From: JANRIC01 sp033765345
GTDB lineage: Bacteria > Bacteroidota > Bacteroidia > Cytophagales > Microscillaceae
Direction: 5' to 3'
Assembly (NCBI GenBank): GCA_033765345.1
Contig: JANRIC010000226.1
Location: 1-27,101 of the forward strand
DNA length: 27,101 bases
Shown one piece after another: positions 7,808 to 14,146 of this stretch. Both the position numbers and the translations under genes were made by a program. Positions within the stretch are counted from its first letter, which is position 1; each line of letters begins with the position of its first letter. The notes beneath the pieces were generated by a model. It saw nothing but the letters and a program-made list of their open reading frames with translations. It searched no databases and was not told where the DNA came from.

Positions 7808-8938
7808 ATGTTTATTACAATTAGCATTATTTTACTAATATACGGCTTTTTTAACATTCTATTGATTTTTTACTGGTATCTTATTCCAGTTTTTAAAATA
7901 ACCGACTTTTCTCAAGCTTCCGAACCAAGGATTAGCGTCATCATTCCGGTACGCAATGAGGCCGCCAATATACTTTATCTGCTGGAAGACTTGAACCTTC
8001 AGAGCTTGGATAAAAAATACTTTGAAGTGATCGTGGTGGATGATTTTTCGGAAGATGAAACATTCAGTTTACTTCTGAGTTTTCAAAAAACTGTGCTTTA
8101 TTCACTCAAAATTATTAGTCTACAAGAGCGAAACCTTATTTCCCCTAAAAAAAAAGCCATCAGTGAAGCCGTTCAAGTTGCTCAGGGCGAACTAATCGTA
8201 ACTACTGACGGAGATTGCCGGGTGAAGAAGGAATGGTTGGAGGTTTTATGGAAATTTTATAAAAAGAAAGATGCGCGGCTGATTAGTGGGGCTGTCACGT
8301 TTGAGCAAGAAAAAACACTTTTTGAAAAAATGCAAACCGTAGAATTTGCTAGTCTGATTGGGAGTGGTGCGGCTTGCCTGCGCATGGGCTTTCCGAATAT
8401 GTGCAATGGAGCAAATTTGGCTTATCCCAAAACTGCATTTTTGGAGGTAGGCGGTTATCAGGGAGTCGATCGGATTGCTTCGGGGGATGATGAGTTTTTG
8501 TTGCATAAAATTGCCCGAAAATATCCCGGTCAGGTTTTTTTTCTCAAACATTCGCAAAATATTGTTAGTACTTATGCCAAACTCAATTGGGCTGAATTTT
8601 TCAACCAAAGAAAAAGATGGTCAAGTAAATGGAAGTATTATCAGGATAAACGAATTAAAATCCTAGCTTTTTTTATATTTGTGGTTAATTGTGTACTTTT
8701 AGCAAGTTTGGGATTAGCTGTATTAGGTTTTTATTCATTCGAGCGATTTTTAATACATCTTTTGATAAAATTTTTAATAGAATTTACTTTTCTGGGAATA
8801 ATTTTGGCTTATTTGGATAAAAAGAAGTTTATTCTTTATATTCCTCTTGTTCAACTTGTGTATCCTTTGTATGTGATGTTTTTTGGACTTGTAGCACAGG
8901 GTAAATCTTATTCTTGGAAAGGCAGAACACTAAAATAA
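7808..8938 (+). CDS. Membrane-associated GT2 family glycosyltransferase
   Basis: This 376-aa protein has one N-terminal membrane helix (about 4-26), a GT-A catalytic domain (about 40-275) and about three C-terminal membrane segments (284-306, 314-334, 340-362). Catalytic landmarks are VIIPVRNEA (44-52), VVDDFSED (76-83), the metal-binding DGD at 134-136, GDDE at 226-229 and the QRKRW form of the QxxRW motif at 267-271. This layout is that of processive or lipid-linked GT2 enzymes, which transfer a sugar from a nucleotide-sugar to a membrane or polysaccharide acceptor. Acceptor and sugar cannot be told. It is first in a run of four plus-strand genes, with only 17 bp to the next. Confidence 0.9.
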   Translation: MFITISIILLIYGFFNILLIFYWYLIPVFKITDFSQASEPRISVIIPVRNEAANILYLLEDLNLQSLDKKYFEVIVVDDFSEDETFSLLLSFQKTVLYSLKIISLQERNLISPKKKAISEAVQVAQGELIVTTDGDCRVKKEWLEVLWKFYKKKDARLISGAVTFEQEKTLFEKMQTVEFASLIGSGAACLRMGFPNMCNGANLAYPKTAFLEVGGYQGVDRIASGDDEFLLHKIARKYPGQVFFLKHSQNIVSTYAKLNWAEFFNQRKRWSSKWKYYQDKRIKILAFFIFVVNCVLLASLGLAVLGFYSFERFLIHLLIKFLIEFTFLGIILAYLDKKKFILYIPLVQLVYPLYVMFFGLVAQGKSYSWKGRTLK

Positions 8939-8955
8939 TAAAGTCTAGGTTGATT

Positions 8956-9216
8956 ATGACTGATTTGGAGTTTGATATTTTAGATGAATTGTATTTTGTG
9001 CAAAGTTTTGAGAGCATTCAAAATGCGCTTGAAATAGATATACTCCTTTTAAAGGATGCTCTTCGACAATTAATAGAGAAGGGTTGGGTCAGGTGCTTTA
9101 AAAGTGCTGCTACTGATGATGTAGTTTTTGCCGAAGAAATAGATTTGGACAATCGGTATTTAGAATATCATTATTTGGCAACCAAAGAAGGGCTACTGGC
9201 ACACAATAGCAGATAA
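8956..9216 (+). CDS. Small winged-helix-like hypothetical protein, 86 aa
   Basis: This acidic protein has no signal peptide or membrane segment. Residues about 3-48 are helical with a helix-turn-helix feel (DILDELYFVQSFE, then ALEIDILLLKDALRQLIEKGWV), as in the N-terminal part of winged-helix domains. The end LATKEGLLAHNSR is distinctive and, from memory, typical of small proteins next to ABC permeases in Cytophagales. The frame opens at 8914 inside the glycosyltransferase gene, but the ATG at 8956 fits spacing and composition. It lies 17 bp after the glycosyltransferase and 35 bp before the permease, so it is probably in the same operon. DNA binding is only an inference. Confidence 0.75.
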   Translation: MTDLEFDILDELYFVQSFESIQNALEIDILLLKDALRQLIEKGWVRCFKSAATDDVVFAEEIDLDNRYLEYHYLATKEGLLAHNSR

Positions 9217-9251
9217 ATTATAGTATTTTTAAGTATAATGGGAGAATTTCT

Positions 9252-10508
9252 ATGCCCGAAAGAAGCAAACAGAAAAAAGACAGAAAACCGCTTTATTACG
9301 TTCGTAAAAGATTATTTAGCAACATTCCTGCTGTTTTTGGAATGCTGGTTATTCTTATTTCAGTGATTATTTCTATTTTGGGGTATTCTATTATGCCCGA
9401 TAATACTCCTTATGCTGACGGCAGGGCTGATCAAATCAGCAAACAACCCCCCGGCTTTAAGGTATTGATGTTGAACGTACGTAAAAACCTGGATATTAAA
9501 TACAGGAAATATTTTGAAAGGGTGCTTTTTGGGCAGGAAAGCGAATATCGCTCTATTCCGATTGAAAACTATACAATTAATACCAATAATCTTACGATTG
9601 AAGCCCAGATATATGGAGAAAAAGACAAAACTGTGCTGCCTTTGGTGGATGTTGTAAAACCGCTTTATGTCGGTAAGTCTGAAAAACTGGATTCTCACGA
9701 GTCGGGTAATTATTATTATGATGCCTCCACCCAAACTATTATTTATCTGGATTTGCACGAAAAACTCAATCGAATTACCAAAAGTGAGCTTCTCAACGAA
9801 TTTGAAGCACATTGCCTTGAAACCCGCACCTACCTCTTAGGTACAGACAAATCTGGAAGAGATATGCTCAGCCGTTTGCTTTTTGGCGTGAGAATTTCGC
9901 TGGGCATTGGTTTGATTTCAGTAGCGATTTCTTTTGTGGTGGGTTTTACGTTGGGTTCTTTGGCCGGTTTTTTTGGGGGATGGATAGATAGTTTTATTTT
10001 ATGGTTTATGACGGTGGTCTGGTCTATTCCGGGCATTATGCTGGTGATTGCTATCAGTCTTGCCTTGGGAAGAGGTGTATTGGTTGCCTTTGTAGCCATT
10101 GGGCTGACCACTTGGGTAGAAATTGCGCGGGTAGTTCGTGGGCAAATCCTGAGTGTGAAGCAAAAACAATATGTAGAAGCTGCCAAAGCTGTAGGAATGG
10201 GAAGTTTTAGGATCATTACGGTGCATATTTTACCCAATATCATAGGACCTCTGATTGTAATTCTTACTTCCAACTTTGCTTCAGCCATTCTCACAGAAGC
10301 CGGCTTAAGTTTTTTAGGTTTAAGTGCACAACCTCCGATGGCTTCCTGGGGAGTCATGGTCAATGAAGGTTTTGGATTTATTACTACAACAGGTGGTTTT
10401 TATTTAGTGCTTTTTCCAAGTCTGTGTATTGCTTTGATGGTACTTGCTTTTAATTTGTTCGGAAATGGACTCAGAGATGCTTATGACCCAAAAACCTCAA
10501 CCAAATAA
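9252..10508 (+). CDS. DppC/OppC-type ABC transporter permease with large periplasmic insert
   Basis: This 418-aa inner-membrane permease belongs to the peptide/nickel ABC importer family. A cytoplasmic basic tail (1-24) precedes TM1 (about 25-46). Residues about 50-195 form a large hydrophilic segment, probably periplasmic, much longer than in Escherichia coli DppC. Then comes the family signature LLGTDKSGRDMLSRLLFG (195-212) and about five membrane helices. The EAA loop that contacts the ATPase is at about 307-330 (YVEAAKAVGMGSFRIITVHI, then LP). No substrate-binding protein, second permease or ATPase gene is nearby, so partners must be encoded elsewhere. Its 3' end overlaps the next gene by 26 nt, suggesting translational coupling. 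Confidence 0.9.
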   Translation: MPERSKQKKDRKPLYYVRKRLFSNIPAVFGMLVILISVIISILGYSIMPDNTPYADGRADQISKQPPGFKVLMLNVRKNLDIKYRKYFERVLFGQESEYRSIPIENYTINTNNLTIEAQIYGEKDKTVLPLVDVVKPLYVGKSEKLDSHESGNYYYDASTQTIIYLDLHEKLNRITKSELLNEFEAHCLETRTYLLGTDKSGRDMLSRLLFGVRISLGIGLISVAISFVVGFTLGSLAGFFGGWIDSFILWFMTVVWSIPGIMLVIAISLALGRGVLVAFVAIGLTTWVEIARVVRGQILSVKQKQYVEAAKAVGMGSFRIITVHILPNIIGPLIVILTSNFASAILTEAGLSFLGLSAQPPMASWGVMVNEGFGFITTTGGFYLVLFPSLCIALMVLAFNLFGNGLRDAYDPKTSTK

Positions 10509-11736
10509 CGATAACTACGAAGCCCGTTTTCATCAGGTAGAACTGGAGTTGAATTCTATCCTGGAGATTACCCAGGCCATCAATAACAACGAACCCGAAC
10601 AATCGCTCTACAAAATCTATATGTTTATTCTTCGGGGTAATTTGCGTGTAGAACGCCTGGCTTTGTATGTGCTTGATGAACAATGGAACTGTAAGGTTAA
10701 TTTTGGCACTAAAGCCAACTTTAATCACGTTGAACTGGAAACAACCGCTTTTGAATCTGTGTACGATCTCAGCGAAATGGCTAAACTCTCTTTTGAAAAC
10801 CATGATTTTTATGAATTTGATCTGGTGATACCTGTTTTGCACAAAGACCGAGTACTGGCTTATGTATTTGTGAATCAATATTTTTCAGGAAGTAGCTTTC
10901 AGGAGAAAGTAGATATCCGATTTGTACAGGCACTTACCAATATCATCATTGTAGCGATTGAAAATAAAAAACTAGTACGCCGCCAACTTCGACAGGAAGC
11001 TTTTAAAAAGGAAATGGAAATTGCCAAAAAAGTGCAATCCAATCTCTTCCCCAAAAAACTACCCTATAATAAAAATGTCAAGATTAAAGCTACTTATTTT
11101 CCACACGACTTAATTGGAGGAGATTATTATGATTACATTTCAGTAGATAAAAAACAATTCATTATCTGCATTGCAGATGTTTCGGGTAAAGGCATTCCGG
11201 CTGCCTTGCTGATGTCTAACTTTCAGGCTACACTGCGTACACTCATTCGCCAAACCTCCGATCTTAAACAAATCGTCTCCGAACTCAATCATCTGATCTA
11301 TGACAATGCCCAAGGAGAGCATTTTATCACCTGTTTTATAGCCCTATACGATAAAAGTAAGCATACCCTGACTTATATCAATGCCGGGCATAATCCCGCT
11401 TTTTTATTTAATTTTAAAAATAATGTTCAGCTTTTGCTCGATAGCGGTACGACTGTACTCGGGGCATTTTCTCCCTTGCCTTTTTTGAAAGAAACAACCA
11501 TCAACGGACTGAGCAATTTCTTCCTCTTTAATTATACGGACGGTGTGACCGAGGTAATCAATCCTGAAAATGAACAATTCGGCCACGAACGCCTGGAAAG
11601 CTTCCTAACTACCCGCAAAAAAATTGAACTGGGCGAAATTCACGGCAATCTCATCGCTAGGATCAACAACTTTAAAAAAAGTGAAAAATTTGTAGACGAT
11701 ATTACTTTATTGTCTTGCCGGGTAGAATATGATTAA
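10483..11736 (+). CDS. GAF-like domain plus SpoIIE/PP2C-type Ser/Thr phosphatase
   Basis: This 417-aa cytoplasmic protein has a GAF-like sensor region (about 20-160), a short coiled linker (160-190) and an RsbU/SpoIIE phosphatase domain (about 200-415). Metal-binding and signature motifs are intact: GGDYYD (Asp214), ADVSGKGIPA (Asp232), NAGHNP (300-305), YTDGVTE (Asp353) and DDIT (405-408). Such enzymes usually dephosphorylate STAS-type anti-sigma antagonists in partner switching; no such gene is in the window. The frame runs back to 10444, but the ATG at 10483 gives a natural N-terminus (MTQKPQPNND) and a 26-nt overlap with the permease gene. A 103-bp repeat element begins 14 nt after its stop. 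Confidence 0.92.
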   Translation: MTQKPQPNNDNYEARFHQVELELNSILEITQAINNNEPEQSLYKIYMFILRGNLRVERLALYVLDEQWNCKVNFGTKANFNHVELETTAFESVYDLSEMAKLSFENHDFYEFDLVIPVLHKDRVLAYVFVNQYFSGSSFQEKVDIRFVQALTNIIIVAIENKKLVRRQLRQEAFKKEMEIAKKVQSNLFPKKLPYNKNVKIKATYFPHDLIGGDYYDYISVDKKQFIICIADVSGKGIPAALLMSNFQATLRTLIRQTSDLKQIVSELNHLIYDNAQGEHFITCFIALYDKSKHTLTYINAGHNPAFLFNFKNNVQLLLDSGTTVLGAFSPLPFLKETTINGLSNFFLFNYTDGVTEVINPENEQFGHERLESFLTTRKKIELGEIHGNLIARINNFKKSEKFVDDITLLSCRVEYD

Positions 11737-11750
11737 TACTTAAAAAATAT

Positions 11751-11853
11751 TATACTCAAACCGAAGTGGTTTTCCGAGATTTTAGCTTTTAAATCATTAA
11801 TAATCAAGCTAATCAATCAAGAAAATCAGGCAAATCACTTCAATCTGGGTATA
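11751..11853 (+). repeat. 103-bp dispersed element, copy A
   Basis: This copy is identical by eye to the inverted copy at 16970-17072, and differs from the copy at 26610-26712 at 8 positions. It starts TATACTCAAACCGAAGTGG and ends AATCTGGGTATA. The two ends form imperfect terminal inverted repeats (19 of 25 positions pair). The interior contains AATCA words mostly spaced 9 bp apart. It sits between the SpoIIE phosphatase gene and the rpsU promoter. No target-site duplication is evident beyond a possible TATA/TA. Confidence 0.9.
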
Positions 11854-11940
11854 AAAATCCGCAATTTTTTAAAATCTCTTTTTTAAGCATAGAAACTGCC
11901 TAAAAATAAATTATTTCTGGGAATCTCCGAATAAATTGCC

Positions 11941-11948
11941 TACCTTTG
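11941..11948 (+). promoter_or_regulatory. rpsU promoter -7 box
   Basis: TACCTTTG is an exact match to TAnnTTTG and sits 51 bp before the rpsU ATG, within the GCCTACCTTTGCAG context often seen before highly expressed Bacteroidota genes. The upstream -33 element is not clear. The leader between box and ATG is A-rich, as usual in this phylum. Confidence 0.55.
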
Positions 11949-11998
11949 CAGTCCCAATATGGCGAATAAATCCAAAACAAAAAAAACAAAAATAATTT

Positions 11999-12196
11999 AT
12001 GATTATCATCCAAATCAAAGACAATGAATCGATAGAAAAAGCTCTCAGAAGGTACAAAAGAAAGGTACAAGATACCAATCTCCACAAACAAGTGCGTGAT
12101 CGTCAGTTTTTTGAAAAAGACTCTGTCAAAAAACGCAATACACTTTTAAAGGCAGCCTACCGGGAAAGAAAAAAAAGAGAGACAGAAAACGAATAG
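11999..12196 (+). CDS. rpsU: 30S ribosomal protein bS21
   Basis: This 65-aa, strongly basic protein is small ribosomal subunit protein S21, which sits near the anti-Shine-Dalgarno end of 16S rRNA. The Bacteroidota form is clear: MIIIQIKDNESIEKALRRYK at the start, RDRQFFEKDSVKKRN in the middle, and an arginine/lysine-rich tail (AYRERKKRE). The A-rich leader has no Shine-Dalgarno sequence, the norm in this phylum, where bS21 itself is known to help occlude the anti-Shine-Dalgarno. It has its own promoter and an intrinsic terminator, so it is a single-gene unit. Confidence 0.96.
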   Translation: MIIIQIKDNESIEKALRRYKRKVQDTNLHKQVRDRQFFEKDSVKKRNTLLKAAYRERKKRETENE

Positions 12197-12217
12197 TTTC
12201 CTGTTTTTTCCCAGAAA

Positions 12218-12251
12218 TAAGCCTGTAGCTGCCTTACAGGCTTAATTTTTT
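12218..12251 (+). terminator. Intrinsic terminator after rpsU
   Basis: TAAGCCTGTA pairs perfectly with TACAGGCTTA (10 bp) around a 7-nt loop. A six-T run follows at 12246-12251. It lies 21 bp after the rpsU stop and between convergent genes; the opposite strand lacks a comparable T-run. Confidence 0.85.
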
Positions 12252-12267
12252 AACCTAAACTTGATTT

Positions 12268-12819
12268 CTAAAACTCCATTGGTACAGATACCTTGACCTG
12301 ATCCCAGGCTAAATTCAAATTCACTTGGTCTCCTTTTTCAAATGAAATCGTAAATTGCTCTGTTACAGATTCTTGTTTTTCTACCGGAGTTTTAAATTGA
12401 ATCACATCCGATTCCGGGTCACGGCTAGCTTTTTGATTGAACCCTACTCCCCAACCATATTGTTTTTTATTAAAAATCACCGTCCATTCCTTTTCATCAG
12501 GGATTGTCCAGATCGTGTATTTGCCTGCCTCAAGGGTTTTATCACCGATTTTGAGGGCTTTGTTGGTGGTGAAAGTAGTCGCTTCATTTGCCCCTGTACG
12601 CCAGACTTCTTTGTAAGGCACCAATTCTCCAAAAATAACCCTTCCTTTTTTTGAAGGTTTACAATAAAATACAGTCATTTCGGTATCTCCTTGTTTAAAT
12701 ACCACGGTGTCTTCTGGGCTGTGTTTTTTGGTATTGCTGATCAATATTTGAAAAGCAATAAAAAGTACTACAGCCAGAATTCCCAGACCGATAAATACCC
12801 TAATTATAATTTTTTTCAT
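12268..12819 (-). CDS. DUF2911 family membrane-anchored protein
   Basis: This 183-aa protein has an N-terminal membrane helix (about 6-28), probably an uncleaved anchor, and a periplasmic beta-rich domain. The DUF2911 signature is visible: GRVIFGELVPYKEVWRTG and GANEATTFTT (about 59-85), then LEAGKYTIWTIPDEKEWTVIF (split around residue 107). The family is widespread in Bacteroidota and has no established biochemical function. It is convergent with rpsU, and its start is 88 bp from that of the divergent glycerate kinase gene. Confidence 0.88.
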   Translation of the reverse strand: MKKIIIRVFIGLGILAVVLFIAFQILISNTKKHSPEDTVVFKQGDTEMTVFYCKPSKKGRVIFGELVPYKEVWRTGANEATTFTTNKALKIGDKTLEAGKYTIWTIPDEKEWTVIFNKKQYGWGVGFNQKASRDPESDVIQFKTPVEKQESVTEQFTISFEKGDQVNLNLAWDQVKVSVPMEF

Positions 12820-12907
12820 AATAAAAATGATTTAATTTGAATGAAAAATAGATTGTGAATTTTGTATCAAGTAAAATTAGAAGGAATATGTCTTGAATAC
12901 AATGCTT

Positions 12908-14077
12908 ATGAAAAAAATCATCATCGCCCCCGATTCTTTTAAAGGTAGTCTTTCTGCTGCCGAAGTAGCACAGGCTATTGATAGGGGTGTAAAAAAAGCC
13001 ATCCCTGATGCCCAAACGATCTTATTGCCCCTGGCAGACGGCGGAGAAGGAACCGTAGATACCCTCCTGAATGCTTTGGGAGGGGAAAAAATATTCCTCC
13101 AGGTACACGATCCCCTGCTTCGTCTTCATCAGGCTTACTATGCACTCATCCCCGCTCAATCCCCAAATGATCCCCCTAGCGCAATCATAGAGATGGCTCT
13201 TGCTTCTGGTCTACCCTTGCTTAGTACGCATGAAAGAAATCCGCTCATCACAAGTACTTATGGCACCGGCGAACTCATCCGAGATGCACTGCAACGGGGA
13301 TGCCGGGAAATTATCATCACGCTGGGTGGTAGTGCCACCAATGATGCCGGTGTTGGGATGCTACAAGCATTGGGGTTTAAATTTTTAGATAAACATCAAC
13401 AAGAAATCGGTCCAGGTGGAGAAGCTTTATCTAAGATTGATACCATTTCTTTCAGTGAGCTTGACTCGAGATTGTCTGAGATCAATATCAAAGCTGCCTG
13501 CGATGTAGATAATCCACTTTATGGCGATTGGGGGGCTTCTTTTATCTTTGGACCTCAAAAAGGTGCCGATCAAGTAATGGTAAATTTATTGGATAAAAAT
13601 CTGCGCTTTTTTGCCCAAAAGTCACAAGATTTATTCCCAGATGCCCTTGCACAGGCCGAAAGCCCTGGTGCAGGATCAGCCGGAGGGCTGGGTTTTGCCT
13701 TACAAACTTACTTAAAAGCTAAACTGACACCTGGCATCGATTTGGTGCTGGATTTGGTAGGTTTTGACCAACTTTTTCAAGATCGTACTTGCACCGACCA
13801 ATGGCTGATCATCACTGGGGAAGGACAAATGGATGCACAAACACAATTTGGGAAAGTAGCTTTTGGGGTGGCACAAAGGGCTTTGAGACATCAAATTCTG
13901 GTGGTCGCCTTGGTCGGAAGTATCGGCAAAGGCGCAGAAGTACTTTACGAAAAAGGCATTCAAAGTATCTTTTCTATCATAGATCGCCCCATGACTCTTG
14001 AAAAAGCTATGCAGAATGCCCCACATCTCATCGAGAATGCCGCCGAACGCATCATCCGACTTTGGAAACTCCTATAA
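12908..14077 (+). CDS. Glycerate kinase (GarK/GlxK type)
   Basis: This 389-aa enzyme of the glycerate kinase type-1 family phosphorylates D-glycerate using ATP (to 2-phosphoglycerate in most characterised bacterial members), linking glycerate to lower glycolysis. Diagnostic stretches are IIAPDSFKGSLSA (4-17), LPLADGGEGTVDTL (40-53) and ITLGGSATNDAGVGMLQALG (137-156). A glycine-rich GAGSAGGLGFAL follows in the C-terminal half, and ITGEGQMDAQT near residue 310. The frame opens at a TTG (12893), with ATGs at 12902 and 12908. The last gives the canonical MKKIIIAPDS start and is chosen, though 12902 is possible. It lies 69 bp upstream of the Pnkp gene on the same strand. Confidence 0.92.
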   Translation: MKKIIIAPDSFKGSLSAAEVAQAIDRGVKKAIPDAQTILLPLADGGEGTVDTLLNALGGEKIFLQVHDPLLRLHQAYYALIPAQSPNDPPSAIIEMALASGLPLLSTHERNPLITSTYGTGELIRDALQRGCREIIITLGGSATNDAGVGMLQALGFKFLDKHQQEIGPGGEALSKIDTISFSELDSRLSEINIKAACDVDNPLYGDWGASFIFGPQKGADQVMVNLLDKNLRFFAQKSQDLFPDALAQAESPGAGSAGGLGFALQTYLKAKLTPGIDLVLDLVGFDQLFQDRTCTDQWLIITGEGQMDAQTQFGKVAFGVAQRALRHQILVVALVGSIGKGAEVLYEKGIQSIFSIIDRPMTLEKAMQNAPHLIENAAERIIRLWKLL

Positions 14078-14112
14078 ATCCCGCAATCCTACCTAAAAAA
14101 AAATCATCTGCC

Positions 14113-14142
14113 TTGAAACTTGTCTTGATTTTACTATATTTA
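14113..14142 (+). promoter_or_regulatory. Candidate promoter for the Pnkp gene
   Basis: TTG at 14113-14115 and TATATTTA at 14135-14142 are separated by 19 bp, a good fit to the Bacteroidota -33/-7 layout except for the final A. The -7 box ends only 4 bp before the ATG, so a transcript from here would be nearly leaderless. Confidence 0.35.
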
Positions 14143-14146
14143 AGCC

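Noticed and set aside
9830..10363. Long minus-strand frame opposite the permease gene
   Set aside because: It is the complement of a well-conserved permease sequence; its translation is low-complexity Pro/Thr/Ile/Lys without motifs.
12893..12907. TTG start at 12893 for glycerate kinase
   Set aside because: ATG at 12908 gives the canonical MKKIIIAPDSFKG N-terminus; the extra five residues match no family feature.
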